A stretch of 36,534 nucleotides of DNA from the NCBI GenBank assembly GCA_000697335.1, contig JNEM01012261.1:1-36534 (forward strand), given 5' to 3'. Positions 1 to 13,078 of this stretch are shown one piece after another. The notes beneath the pieces were generated by a model, which saw only the letters and a list, made by a program, of their open reading frames with translations, ran no database searches and was not told the DNA's origin. The position numbers and the translations under genes were made by a program. The DNA comes from Conidiobolus incongruus B7586. Taxonomy: Eukaryota; Entomophthoromycota; Entomophthoromycetes; Entomophthorales; Conidiobolaceae. How positions within the stretch are numbered: the stretch's first letter is position 1; each line of letters begins with the position of its first letter.

Positions 1-691
1 TTAAAACATATATTATTATTAAAAATAAAATGACAAACTATATATTTTGATTTTAAATTAATATTTAATAATAAAATCAAAATGATATAAATTCTATTAA
101 TAATATTTTCCTTAATTTTATATAGTAAATTTCATAACTAATAACCATTGCTTACCCTTATTATATGGGTTTCTATAATTTATTATAATTATTCTAATTT
201 GAATATTAAAATATAAAATTGAAATACTATCAAACACCTTCCATCAAGTTAAATTTGGATCCTTAAAAAATCAATAATAGTTATAAAAGTTCATATTTGT
301 TAAATATAATGGATATAATAATCAAAAAAATTCTTTTCAATAATTATATCCTTGATAAATTCTTTATAGATATAATATATTATTATAAAAAATAAATGTT
401 TTTCAATTGAATTTCCTGATATTAATTTATAAAGTTAATTTGAAAAATAGATATCTTATTATTAAAATCATTTTTTGATGATATTAATTGAATATTTATT
501 AAATCATTAATACTTTTACTTAATATAGTAGTTGTTGAGTTAAATAATTTAAATTGGAACTTATAACAATTATGTTAGCTTTTTATTATTAATATTCTGT
601 AATTTAATTATAATAGATAGTATAATATAAAATATAATTCTTATAATATAATAATCTCTCTGAATCTTGTAAAATATCAAATATTACTATA

Positions 692-1999
692 GAATTAAAA
701 AAATGGGAAATTTTTTAATTTCTGATTTTTCAAATATATTATTAGATTCAAATAAAAAAATATATACAAAACAAATAAGAAAATAAATAGTTTTAAATTA
801 TATATATATATATAATAGTGTTTTTGATTAAAAAAATAATTTTTTAAAATTAATTGTTTAATTTAATTATGCTTAAACCAAATAGTAACTATCAAAAGTT
901 TTTTATTTTAGTATTAATAAAACTTAACCATAAACCCATTAAAATCATTTAAAATTAACAAGCAGCTTTTAATAATGAAGCATTATTTAAATTAACAATT
1001 TATTACTAGATAAATTACTTTAAAGTTAAGAGAGAAATTACCTAAAACCTGTTAAAATCTAGAAGATTAATTTTAACAATTACTCTTCTAATTGTTAATA
1101 AAATAAAAAAACATATTGAAAAGTACTTTTTTATTTCAGCTAGAGAATTATCAAGAGACTTTAATATTAGTTATATAAGTATTTTATATATATTAAAATT
1201 TAAATTAAAATTAATTAATAAAAATATAAAATAAATACAAAATAAATACCTTATAATTTAACTGAAGCTTAAAAAAAGCTAGAGTAGTTATTATTAAACA
1301 AGACTTACTAAGGTATAGTTAGAAACTAAAGCTTTTACAGTAAATTATTATAATTAATGAATCTTAGATTCTTTTATATAATCCTTTACTAAAACATAAA
1401 TCAAAGTGTTAGATTAAGTTAAATCAACCCTTTCTACAAATTCCTTTAAATAAACACTTTGTTAATAAGCAAATATTAATTGTTGTAATAGATTATAATA
1501 ACATTTGCTATTTTTATTTAGTTCTTAAAGGAAAATCAATTAATAGTAAACTTTATATTTCTTTTTTAAATAAAACTATTTCTAATTAGTATTCTCAATA
1601 TAATTTGAAAAAACCTATTATTTTACATAATAATTGTAAAATACATAAATCTAAAATTGTAAAAAACTTTTTAATTAAAAATAACTGGAAAAAACTACCA
1701 CATCTAGTATATTCTTTAGATTATAACCTATGTGATTATAATTATTTTAGGCAATTAAAAAACCAGCTTACAGGAAAGAAAATTTCTACAGGAAAATTTA
1801 ATTAGTTTGTGAAACATCAAATTTCAGTTTTTAATAAAAAGAACTGTTTTTTAGATGTTAGATCTTTGCTAAAAGTATAGCAAAAAGTTATTGGAAATAA
1901 AAGAAACTATTAATTTTATAATCTATATTTATTTTTATTTTGTATATATTAAAATGTTTATTTTTTTTCAATCACAAAAAATTCCCATTATTAAATTAC
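692..1999 (+). mobile_element. Decayed mariner transposon with terminal inverted repeats (copy A)
   Basis: This is a nearly full-length but dead Tc1/mariner element of about 1.3 kb, the normal mariner size. The left end carries ATGGGAAATTTTTT at 703-716 and the right end carries its imperfect inverse, AAAAAATTCCCAT, at 1976-1988. Both ends sit next to TA dinucleotides, the usual mariner target. Between them lies a transposase relic in the expected order: helix-turn-helix half, then catalytic half. Related sequence recurs near 8.44 kb, 27.25 kb and 35.27 kb, so this is the best-preserved member of a small local family. Exact ends are uncertain by a few bases. Confidence 0.82.
869..1917 (+). 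pseudogene. Broken mariner transposase
   Basis: From the ATG at 869 the translation follows a mariner transposase: QAAFNNEAL, then ISARELSRDFNIS (HTH region), then in another frame INES, KHKSKC, ILHNNCKIHKSK, KLPHLVYSLDYNLCDYNYF and LKNQL. These match the family motifs TGDE-W, HDNARPH, LPH-YSPDL-PCDYFLF and LKK-L. The first two catalytic aspartates both read Asn (INES, HNN), while the CDY aspartate remains. Trp positions expected after INES and after KSKC are TAG, and a Trp near 1009 is also TAG. There is at least one frameshift between the halves. An uninterrupted stretch at 1605-1805 is only the C-terminal fragment and is not a gene. Confidence 0.85.
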
Positions 2000-4900
2000 A
2001 AAGTAATATAATTATAAAAATTAACTTTATATTTATATTGTGTCTAATTTTTTTGATTTTTAATTAAGATATTATATACCCAGATTTATAAACTAATAAA
2101 TAACATTATATAAACTTAGTAAAATTATAATAAGTTTATATGAGATTATAGAGAAAATATTGGCAATTTTATTAAGCGATATAAATAATCTATAAAATAT
2201 TTCTGAATTAATTTAATATTACTTTAATTAACTCTAAATTAAATAAAACTAAGTAAAAAAGAGCTAAAATTATATATTTGGTAACTTTAATTAGATAGTT
2301 TTGAAATATTATACTTTAAAACCACTTCCAATAAATTTTTTATTAGAAAATTATATGAATAATTCATATAAAACTCTTTGTATAGTATTATATTTGGATT
2401 AATGCTTTTTGTTTAAATTAGGAAAAATTACAAATTGTATAGTTTTCAGTCATTTTGATTTTCGTTAAGATTTTCCTAAAATATTATTTATATATATATA
2501 TATATATTAAGTATAGAAGGTTTTTAGATCAGCTATTATGATGAAATATAATAGTAAAAGAATAATGAAATATTTATGATTCATAAAATAATAATTGATT
2601 AAATTATAGGAAATTATTTTTTGAACCATTAGATGTTGAATTATAGTTTAATAATTTAGTAAACATAAAATGATATTCTTCAATATTTACAATATATTAA
2701 ATATTATGAATATGGTTCGAACAGTATTAGCAGTTTAGTGAACTATTGATTCAAGCTACTGAATTAACTTGATATCTTAACAAATCAAATTAACAAATAG
2801 AACATAAATTCATATTGAATTTTTTATATGGATTTGATCATTTATTATGTAAGGATATTCTCAAAAAACAAGCATTTCTTGACTATAGTACGATCTTTTG
2901 ATTATCGAGGTTATTAGGTATATCATTTCTAATCATTAGAATAATGATTTTGTTAAATTTTAAATTGAAAATACAGAATACGCTTTATATTTTTTTGGTA
3001 TGAATAAATTATGTATAAAAAGATCAAATTTTTTCTAATTCTTAAAATTTTTAGTAACAAATTAATAATTCAATATGGTGTATATAATTAATAGAGCTGT
3101 TCCATTTAATATCCATAATATAATTTCAATAAAAAATATAGTAAAGTCTTTACATATAGAGTTGTATTCTGAACTATAAATCAACATTTACTTATTAAGA
3201 TTTTTAATAACTAAATATATCTCTGTTCAATTAATTTCAATTCTAGCTCTTTAGGCTTAATCCTTTTATTTATATTTTGAATGAAATTATTCTGGCTTAT
3301 TTTATCAAACATTTTAATAATTTTCAAGAAATATTGTCAATATATAAATCAATAATTCTGATGATTATAATTCTTTTCGTTATAATTTTGAAATGATAAA
3401 ACTTCTATATATTAAATATGTAAGATTATATCATTTTAAGAAGGTTATTTAATATTTCAGCTAAAATCAATAAATATATTAAGTTAATGATCCATTAACA
3501 GTCACTTTTATTACATCCAAATTTCTCTTAATAAAATGGATATGTGTCAAATTTGATTTTCTCATTAAATTATATCCAATAATCAGTTTAATATGTTAAC
3601 AATTTGGAATCATGTGAAAGTTTTAAGCATTTTGGCTATTTAAAGATTAAGCAGCATTATTATTAATAATTTAACTAAACAACTATTAAATTTGTATATA
3701 TTTATTAGAAATATTCAAAATTTAAAAAAAATAAAAAGTATTAAATGAAACAATTATCATACTTATTATAACTTAAAGTGAGAAATAACCGTACTAATTA
3801 ACTGAATTCGGAAATTCTTTAATTTCATTTCATCTCAAACCTCAGTTTCATTCAATAATCGTGAAACGCATCTATTTTCATCCTTGTATATTATATAAAC
3901 ATCGTCTAATCTAGATTTAGATCAATTAATTTTTAGTGTTATAAAGCCTATATTTTAGTTTTGTAAATATTAATTTGATACCCTCTTTCATTCAATCGTG
4001 TTTTAGTTCTCGTAATACTATTATTCTTTTATTTTCTATACAAATTTCTATATTCTTGAAAAATATTCTATTTGTTATTTAAACTAAAAATTTAGTAGAT
4101 TATAATTGATAGTAATAATTAAAAGAAATTGGTATATTTATATTAAAATAAATCGTTTACTCAATAGTTTTCTTAGATTTTTACTTATATTCTACAAACA
4201 CCATTTCAAATAAATATATGAATTTATATATGAACGATGATCTGAGCCCTACTTATTTTTAATACAATCATTAATGTAATTTGTTTAATAATCCAGTATA
4301 CTTAATGTATATTATTCATATTACAGGATATTTACAGAAGTATGCTTTTCTTGATTTAAGGATATTAGAAAATCGATCTTATTGAAACTGATTTGGATCT
4401 ATATATCTGGCGTGAGTAATATTTGATCAACTCTTATCCAAGACAAATTTTATTGTTTTTGTAAATAAAATAAATATATTCACTAGTTAAATTCTAGAAC
4501 CATATCAATATTGTCAGTATTTTATGTTTTTAACAATGTTTTGATTTCACAAAATTTTTGTGACACAAATTTTCAACCATATATTATTCTGTGATCTTCC
4601 AATTTTAAAGTTTATATATGCCACGTTTTTGATTTGATAAATTAATTGGACAAATTTTTTAAACCAATAAATCTCAAAGTAACTGTAATTTTAACATTCA
4701 ATCATGAGATTTTTATTTTTAATTTTCTCATTTAACTCAATATTTATCACATCAATTTTATTTCTGTTCATAGAAATATTATTCATAATATAGAATTTTA
4801 CCAATCCAGTTCTCTATTAAATCTCACTCCTAAATTTATTATTTATTTTATAAATCACATTTTTTTGATTTTATTATCGTTGATCAATTTCTAATTGTTA

Positions 4901-5863
4901 GGTTCATTCAAATACTCTGATATTTGCTGATAAATGTCAATATATAGTGGCTATTATTATATTTCTAAATTGAGCGTGATTTGTTACTTTTATTGCATCT
5001 CAACGAAGATATAAAAGTTATTAATCAAATATTATAATCATTAGTAGATAATACATAATATTGTAATCATCAAAAATTTAACCTATAATAAAATGCATAT
5101 TGTTTTTTCGTGTCCACAATCATGTATAAATTTGTACGCTATTTCTCAACTTCATATATCATTTCAAACCATTAGTATTTCACTCAATTTAACACATGAG
5201 ACAAAAGAAGGATAAATCTACTGAATGACCAATTCATTTTTTTACCTCAATACGTCATCCTCATATATTTCAATATTTCAATCATTAGTCAATAACCATT
5301 CATTCAACAATGTGTTAAGAACAAGGAACTATCATTGAATATTTTTTCATATATGTATATATTTTCATAAACAAGTAATATTAAAATTTATTTTACTACT
5401 GAAGCCTAAATCTAAAAATTGGAAATTTCTAAATAGAATATTATACCATTTTGAGATTAATAGCAAGTCACTTTTGAGTTAATAGTCAAATTTAGCATGA
5501 GCGAATATAGAAAGAAATGTAGATTTTAAAATTATTTAAATAACCTCAATTTAAAAAATTGGATTTAACCCTCAATTGATTAACTTGTAGAAGATCGGAA
5601 ACAGATATTCAACTCAAAAAGAGTGATTATTTCAATGTCTTATAATAAACATGTAATTTATCAAGATTGTGATTATAATATATGTTAAAAAGGTTATATG
5701 TTGTATAAGTTTGTCCTAAGTATAAATAGTTGATTGATATCTAATACTTCAACTTTATAATAGTTTGATATAGTCAATTTCAAAGCTTTAACTGAACCTA
5801 TCATTTCAGTTGATTTTTATTTTCCTTATTTATTTCAAACTATATTAGAATATTCATAAAACT
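2000..5863. other. AT-rich intergenic DNA, no gene seen
   Basis: No open frame of useful length, no RNA gene and no clear transposon domain was recognised here. It includes the 5' flank of the first phosphate symporter. The last few hundred bases before 5864 are pyrimidine-richer, as expected for a promoter and leader, but no specific binding site can be defended. A (TA)n run lies near 2488-2508. Confidence 0.6.
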
Positions 5864-7357
5864 ATGCAGGCACACGATTATACCTGGCTTTTTGTGTGTA
5901 CTCTCATTGCTGCCTTCTGTGATGGTTACGGTATTGGTGCTAACGATGTAGCTAATTCCTTCTCTACCTCCGTATCTTCGGGATCCTTAACCTTACCTCA
6001 AGCCTGTCTTATTGCCTCTTTTACTGAATTCTTTGGTGCTTTCCTCTTAGGTGCTGGTACTGCCTCCACAATTCGTGATGGTATCATCAGTTTAAGTCTT
6101 TTCAAAGGAAAACCCGAAGTTTTAATGCTTGGTATGTTCTGTGCTTTAGTAGGATCTTCAGTTTGGACTATTTTAGCTACTAAATTGGGATGGCCTGTGT
6201 CTACTACTCACTCCATCGTTGGTGCCATTGTTGGTGTTGGTATTTCTGGATTCGGATTTGGTGCTGTTAAATGGCAATGGGCTGGTTTAGGCAAAATTAT
6301 TGCTTCATGGTTCATTTCTCCTGTCTTGGCTGCCATTGTTGCCAGTATTATCTTCTTAGTCACTAGATACTTTGTTTTGAGCCATGAGAACTCTTTCCAA
6401 AGAGGTCTCTATGCTATCCCAGTTTACTTTGGAATTACTTTTGCCATTGACATTTTATATGTTTTACTCAAGAATGGTAAAGGACCTGGTGAGTTAGCCA
6501 TTGGATATACCGTTTTGATCGTTTTAGCTTGTGGTGTTGTTATTGCTGGATTGTGTTGGTTCTTATTCGTTCCCTGGTTGAAGCGCAAGATTTTGAAGAA
6601 AGAACAGCTCTATTGGTATCATATTCTAATTATTCCATTTGTCTCTGAAAAACCAAAGGTTGCTGACAAATCTGAAGAAACTGGCCATGTTGAAGAACCA
6701 AAGACCAGAGAACCCCCAACTACTATCGGTGGAAAAATTTATGCTGCTCTTATTCACGGTTTTACGGTTGATGTTACCGATGTTAGTCATGATCCTCGTT
6801 TACAAGCTATGCATGATGATGCTGTTCAATATGATCCCAATACTGAATACATGTATTCTTTCTTACAAGTTGTCACTGCTTCAATGGCCTCATTCGCTCA
6901 TGGTTCCAATGATGTTGCTAATGCTATTGGTCCTCTCTCCGCTGTCTACCATATCTGGTCTACTGGAAAATTGCCTAGTGATAAGACTGAAGTTCCTATT
7001 TGGATTTTGGCTTTAGGTGGTGCTGCTATTGATGTTGGTTTATTGACCTATGGTTACAACATTATGAGATCTCTTGGTAATCACATTACTTTCCACTCGC
7101 CTTCTCGTGGTTTCAGTATGGAATTAGGTGCTTCATTAACTGTCCTTACCGCTTCCAAACTCAATGTTCCCGTTTCCACCACTCACTGTATTACTGGTGC
7201 CACCGCTGGTGTCGGTCTCTGCTCTGGTAAATGGAATGCTGTTAACTGGCGTCTTGTTGCTCAATGTTTCTTCTCTTGGATCGTAACTGTCCCATTCGCT
7301 GCCTTGGTTTCTGGACTCATTTTTGCTTTCGCTTCCAGAGCCCCTACCTTGGTATAA
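5864..7357 (+). CDS. Na+/phosphate symporter, PHO89/PHO-4 type (copy 1)
   Basis: A 497-residue inorganic phosphate transporter of the PiT family (PF01384), expected to import phosphate with Na+ across the plasma membrane. Both halves of the inverted-repeat PiT fold carry the signature: GANDVANSF at residues 25-33 and GSNDVANAIGPL at 347-358. Each is followed by a conserved STTH, at 113-116 (STTHSIVGA) and 438-441 (STTHCITGATAGVG). Hydrophobic segments fill residues 8-239 and 329-497. Between them is a charged cytosolic-type loop (240-328) rich in Lys, Glu and Pro, normal for fungal members. The ATG at 5864 starts directly on MQAHDYTW, conserved in the second copy. No intron. Stop is TAA. In yeast and Neurospora the homologues are induced by phosphate starvation; the same is inferred here. 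The 3' half is almost identical to the copy at 13079-14572. Confidence 0.96.
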   Translation: MQAHDYTWLFVCTLIAAFCDGYGIGANDVANSFSTSVSSGSLTLPQACLIASFTEFFGAFLLGAGTASTIRDGIISLSLFKGKPEVLMLGMFCALVGSSVWTILATKLGWPVSTTHSIVGAIVGVGISGFGFGAVKWQWAGLGKIIASWFISPVLAAIVASIIFLVTRYFVLSHENSFQRGLYAIPVYFGITFAIDILYVLLKNGKGPGELAIGYTVLIVLACGVVIAGLCWFLFVPWLKRKILKKEQLYWYHILIIPFVSEKPKVADKSEETGHVEEPKTREPPTTIGGKIYAALIHGFTVDVTDVSHDPRLQAMHDDAVQYDPNTEYMYSFLQVVTASMASFAHGSNDVANAIGPLSAVYHIWSTGKLPSDKTEVPIWILALGGAAIDVGLLTYGYNIMRSLGNHITFHSPSRGFSMELGASLTVLTASKLNVPVSTTHCITGATAGVGLCSGKWNAVNWRLVAQCFFSWIVTVPFAALVSGLIFAFASRAPTLV

Positions 7358-8439
7358 ATTATTACCACCTATCTTGTGAATAGATAAAATCCATAATTAT
7401 GCTTATCATTATCAAGTCGAATATATATTCATGTTTATAATTTTCGTTTATTCTAAGATCTTGTTTATTTTTTTATATTGCTCTACTACCGTAATATAAT
7501 CCAATTATCAATCATCAATACAATTATTAATGACTATATTAATTCAGGATATTATAAATATAATAATTAATTTATAAGTTATCTGTAAATATCATTTAAA
7601 TCATATTGATATGAATACTCAACTAATAAAGGTATTAAATTACCCATTAATTTCGAAGATTACCCAACACAAAGTAACATACATTTTCTATTCATTGTTA
7701 TTATAAGTTTTTTTAAATGCTTATTTCACAAAATCAATAACCTTCATAAACCAACTAGTCTAATTATATTTGAATTTTCATATGAGAGATATTTTTTATT
7801 TATTAAATACTTTTTTTTATCCAAAAATATAAATATATTGTAATTACAAAATTTACTATTATTACTTCAGAAATTAAAAATAATCTTTGATATTTCTTAT
7901 ATTCAAATATACAGATAAGATTCAAAAATAGATTTTATATAAAATGAATCAAAGAGTTTAGAGGTTAATAAAATATATCTTTAATAGTCTAGTCCTTGAA
8001 ATTCTTATATATTATTCTATATCATTGATTTAACTTTGTATTTATCAATTAATTTATACTTTTAAAGTTAATTAAATAATTTAAATCATACTATTTTAGC
8101 TAATAAATATAGTCCCTCTTTTTTCTCTTAATTCTTACTATTTTTCTGATTATTTTCACTATTTCTATGTTTAATACTATATCTATCAATACTATATTTT
8201 GCTGATACTATCTAATATAAAGCTCAATATATTTATATTGACTCAATTGCTTATGAAGCTTAAATAAACTTTTTTTACTGATATATTAGCTTATCATATA
8301 GTCACCATATTAAATCTTTCTCTATAATATATTAGCTTTACACTAACTCTCCTTACATATATATTGATTTATAGCTTTTTCTTTAATATAAATATTTTTA
8401 TTTCTAAATTTGATTAATATTTTATCATGAACATTAGAA
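7358..8439. other. AT-rich spacer, no gene seen
   Basis: Downstream flank of the first symporter. No coding frame, RNA gene or convincing repeat was recognised. The left end of the mariner relic that starts near 8440 may lie here, but no matching TIR was found. Confidence 0.5.
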
Positions 8440-8790
8440 GTTTGATATTATATATTATTAAAACTTAATTTCAAACCCTTTAAAATCATTCAAATTACAC
8501 AATCAGTTTATAAAGATGATATTTTATTTCAAACACCAGCATATTTCTAGATTACAATTTTAAAGCTAGAAATTAAATTATTTAAAATTGTTATAAATTG
8601 AACAATTATTTTTATCCTGATGTTTATTCATTATTATTATAATATATTATATTGATAATTATATCTTTATTTCTGCAGGAGAATATAATTGATAATTTAG
8701 TAATATCCAATAATTATATTATATATATTTATACTATATAATTTAAAATAAGTATTGAAAAAAGTTAAATGGCTATAATTTGAAATACGT
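8440..8790 (+). mobile_element. Mariner relic, N-terminal part (copy B)
   Basis: This stretch aligns by eye with about 915-1180 of copy A. Shared blocks include the AAAACTTAA, AAACCC and AAAATCATT series, and the region encoding the ARELSRDF part of the HTH (here TTTATTTCTGCAGGAGAAT). Identity looks like roughly two thirds. No readable protein remains. The element should continue rightwards; a possible catalytic fragment near 9466 could belong to it if an insertion or expansion of about 300 bp separates them. Ends are not defined. Confidence 0.55.
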
Positions 8791-10549
8791 ATCAAGATAT
8801 AAAAGGTTAATTTTTGATAATAAACTTTTTTAATTTATTACAGGCATTTTTAAATAATATTTTATCAAATATCAATGTAAAAACTAGGATGAATTAAAAC
8901 AATCTCTTTTACTAACCACAGTAAACATGTATATATAAACTAGTAATATTTCATATAGTATATTGTAATTTTATATATTATTTTTTTCAAAGCTAAAATA
9001 ATAAATGGCAAATTTTATATTTTGTAAATGAAAAATTTTTATTTCACAGGTCTAAGATAATTGAAAAATACTTATTAATTAGAATAGTAATTAAAGAATA
9101 TTCAAATCCGAAGTTATAAAAGAGTATTTAAATTAAATAAATAAACAAATACTATATCTAATATAATGACTAAACCATAAATTTAATTTGTTTAATATAA
9201 TTCAATTCTAGACTTTGATAATAAAATATATTTAAATAGGTAAAGTATATAAAACTAAATTAACAAGCCCTTACTATTAAAAAATAATAATTTTTATATT
9301 ATATATTCATTTCTATGAACTATTCACTTGAAACTCTATTCAAAACAAGTTTTAAAAATGTGTAATGAAGTAATTTCTAAAGTAATATATAAGAAATTAT
9401 GAATATTTCTATATAAAGGAATATATATTACCATAATATATTTATTTATGTTAAGCTTTTATTATCCAACGATAATGCTATACACTTAAATCGAGTTTTG
9501 ATAATAGAAGAATGCTTTGTACTATTTGGTCTTTATTACTATAATTATTATAGATAATTTATTTTGTCATTATCAAGTTATATAAATAATGTCAAGGTTG
9601 GAAAGGAGTTACTAAACATATTTTAACAATAAACCCTTATTTACAGAGAGTTTAGTTATTTTATTAAAATAATAATTATTATTAATATTTCTTTAATATT
9701 CTTCTCATCAAGTTTTAACAATTTGCAATTCTCAATAATATTTGTAAATTTGTTAATTGAAGTTAGAATATTTGATAATCAAATGGACTTAAGTCTAAGG
9801 CTAATATATTTTCATTAATATTAAATCATGACCTGAAGGTTTCTGATATTTATTTCAAGTATGTTTATTTATCAAATTTTTAATAATTGCTAAAATGACT
9901 AAGAATTATTAAATTTCATAACTAATCAAAATTGAATAAAAAACATTTACTAAAGATTACACTATACAGAACATTTTATATAAAGTTTTATCAAATTCCC
10001 AAGTAATAACTGATGTTAAAATGTTTTCAAAATATATGATCAAATAGTTAATTAATAACTTATAGTGTAAAAAGCAAATATTAAATATATAAATAAATGT
10101 TAAATTTTATTTTATATTAGTTCAAAGGATATAAATAACGTTATTAAAAATTAAAAATTACTAAAATTTTTTCAAAAGTACTAGCTAAGTTTCTAAGCTT
10201 TATTATTAATTATTTGAGGTTTGACAACAATGGTTGGATTTAAATTCAATATAGTGTAAAGGAAGACTTCAATTAGGGATGACTTAATTAATTTAATATA
10301 TCAGTCAATTCATTTCAAATGTGAAATAAATAAGTTAATATATTTAATTTGATTGATTTGATAGAAAGTATCAAAATATATTGCAATCTTAATAAGGATA
10401 CTTTTAAATCTTAGAAAATTAGGGTGATGTAACATAATCAAATAATGATATTAAGATATTGAGAGGGAAAATAAGAACCATATTTATCAAATAAATTAAT
10501 GCTATTTATATAATTAATATATATTTGAAGGTGTAAATAACTTTTGAAA
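8791..10549. other. AT-rich DNA with transposon debris
   Basis: Apart from the short DDE-like fragment near 9460-9620, nothing coding was recognised. Composition and position suggest decayed mobile-element sequence, but no second motif supports this. Confidence 0.4.
9460..9620 (+). mobile_element. Possible Tc1/mariner DDE fragment
   Basis: One frame reads KLLLSNDNAIHLNRVLIIEE, which resembles the second-aspartate block of Tc1/IS630/mariner transposases (hydrophobic run, D-N-A, x, I-H). The following residues do not clearly continue into the SPDLNP block, so the assignment rests on one short motif. It may be the C-terminal part of copy B or a separate relic. Confidence 0.3.
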
Positions 10550-11490
10550 TATATTGTTAATATAGACATAGGGTTATATTTAAGAGTTAGGAGAATTAGT
10601 CACTTAAAAAATTTAAGAAATATATCAAATATTACTTTGGTAGCCTAATGAAGAAATTAGCATAATCGTGATATTTTATAATTAATTTTATTATTACATT
10701 ATTACAATATATTTAAAAATTAATTCAACAATTAAGAATATAGGTACCTTATACCATAACTAAGGAAAAATAGATAGAAGAAAAAAATATCAAAAATATA
10801 AATTAATATTACTGTAATGTTTATCTTACTATACTTTAAAAGATCAATTATAATAGATGAGTTATAGATTCTAGTATATGATCTATTATCAAACGATAAA
10901 AAGATTGCTTTGATTAAAAATTAAATGCAACACCATAAGTTCAAAAGCAGATCCTATTTAAAAACAAAAAAATGTTATTTTCTGGTTTTGTTATTATTAG
11001 TATAACATTTCACCTATTATTACTACTAAAAGTAAACTATAATAGTTGAATATATCGTACATGTTAAAAACTTTTATGACACAAAAAATAAGAAAAATTT
11101 AACTAAAGGAATTTATTTTATATGATAATAACTATATATAGAGCAAAGAATTATCAAAAATTTCATTTTTCAAATAGCCAGTCTTTATTACCATATTCGC
11201 AATATTCACTAGATATAAATCCTTGAGATTATGAATGCTTTGGCAAGTTGAAGTATTTCATTTGGCAAAAGAAGTTTGTTAATATTTCAACTTTACATTT
11301 CAAAATCAAGGGTAATTTTGAAGATAAATTATAAAGCCAATTTAAAGGGGTTGAGCAATTACCATTAGTATAGAGTTGTATTATTGAAAAAAAAAGATTT
11401 TGTTAATTGTTAGAATCATTTTATTTTTGCTTTAGCTTTAATAATGTTAAATTTAAAATTTGAAATTAGTCAACTTAATTATTGAAGCAC
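10550..11490 (+). mobile_element. Second type of decayed mariner-like transposon (copy C)
   Basis: Shifting forward frames spell a mariner-like catalytic region. Near 10852 IIDEL matches the first-aspartate block (TGDEKW). Near 11115 LYDNNY matches HDNARPH. Near 11190 LLPYSQYSLDINP, a stop, then DYECFGKLK matches LPPYSPDLNPCDYDLFGKLK. Near 11353 GVEQLP with CIIEKK matches the typical C-terminus GVRRLP-IWQKVI-KKG. The Trp before DYECF is TGA. The C-terminal GVRRLP-type tail is not readable in copy A, so this is probably a different mariner subfamily. There are several stops and at least one frameshift. Terminal repeats were not found. Confidence 0.72.
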
Positions 11491-13078
11491 TGTATAATAT
11501 CTAACTTAAATAAACAAAATTGGATTAAATTAAATCAACTGTTATTTATTCATTAAAATAATATTTAAAACTCATTATCCATCCCAAAATAAAGAATTAT
11601 TTCAATAGTTGTATGCGTACTGAAACTCAATTATTTATTTGGAAATATATTAAGTAATAATTTGCACTACCATAATTATTGAAGCGCATTACATAGAATA
11701 CGCTAATATCTATATATAAGCAGAAGAAATAAAAATATAATTTAAATCAATAAATTGAATCAGTTACTGTTCTCTTTAAACCCCAGTTAATTACAGTAGT
11801 ATTCAAATTTTGAAATATAACGCATAATTGTTAAACACATTTAATTTTGTGTTCTTATTTAAAATTATTCGTTGTGAAACGTTTTCAAATTTACTAAACT
11901 GATTGGATTATTTACGCCGATGAACTTATCCGCAATGTACCGAAGTTTAGATCTGAGGTGAAGAGAATTGTTTACTTAAATTTCTCAATGAATGAAATTA
12001 TTATCACATTCAATTTTCTTCTGTTTTTAGTAGTATTATTCACAAGACGTTATTTATACTTCAAGTTATATTGAATTTTATTAATTATTTTGTTTTTTGC
12101 AGATCAGCTATATATTGGGTATATAAGTCCTGTAAAATGATTTCATATTTAATTCATTATATAATATCACTATGAAAGTTTAATGAGGGTAATTTATTTT
12201 TAAACTAAATAGATTTTGATAAAAGTCAAGTTAACAATTTTTTTATTATTGAAAAAAATTAATTAATTTTAAAAGTAACATCGTCAAATTCTTCTATAGA
12301 AAACACGTTGCATCTAGGTGTCCACCATCATTTCTAATATTTAATATAATTCTATTCAACTCTATCATATCAATCCATCTAAATATAAATTATTTAATTC
12401 CACACATGAAAGGACTCAGAGATAAATTGCTTTTGTTGAGTAAGCTTCCTTATTAATGTATATAATAATACATAGTATTTATGGCATGAAATGTTCATGA
12501 AGAATAATTTTCAACCATTCAATTGTAAATGTGGTATTGATAATCAATTCTAATTGACTAAAATTTGGTGAAAAATTTCTCATAAAAACGAGTAACATTG
12601 TAATTTTGCAAGATTCTATACAAGTTCAATTATTCATATGTGGAACAAAATGGAAAAATAAACTGAATTAAGGCAAATGACTAGTCACTTCTGTAAATTC
12701 CTCAAAAATCTTAAACACAAGTGTGAGGTAAATGAGAATTGAAAATGTTGGAATTCAAGTTATATGCCTTTGATCATCAATATGGTTGATGCTTAATTAA
12801 TCGAGTTAGTTATGATAAGAACAGAAATAATAAATACTGTATTAAGTAATAAAAATAAAACGATATAAACAATCGATCATATTTTTGAATCAAATTATTT
12901 AATATTATCAATATTTGTCGAGAATTATTTTTGAGGTATAAATACTTGATGAATATCAGTTGATTCATTCATCTGGCAGTTTGAAATTTTAATTAATTTC
13001 TTTTTTAATTGGTTCTTTTGTAACAAAAGAATCTCCGTTTCTTTATCACTTTTCAAACTTTTGTCTGAATCACTAATT
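11491..13078. other. AT-rich spacer and promoter region of symporter copy 2
   Basis: No gene is visible. The last 150 bases before the ATG at 13079 are T-rich with a few higher-GC words, as expected for a fungal promoter and leader. An in-frame extension begins with TTG at 13061 and is treated as leader, not coding. Confidence 0.5.

Noticed and set aside
1605-1805. A 66-residue stand-alone gene.
   Set aside because: It starts with TTG and is the C-terminal part of the decayed mariner transposase.
2488-2508. A (TA)n run as a possible replication or regulatory element.
   Set aside because: Short simple-sequence runs are expected at this base composition.
13061-13078. Six-codon N-terminal extension of symporter copy 2.
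   Set aside because: It begins with TTG. The ATG at 13079 aligns exactly with the start of copy 1 and gives the same 497-residue length.
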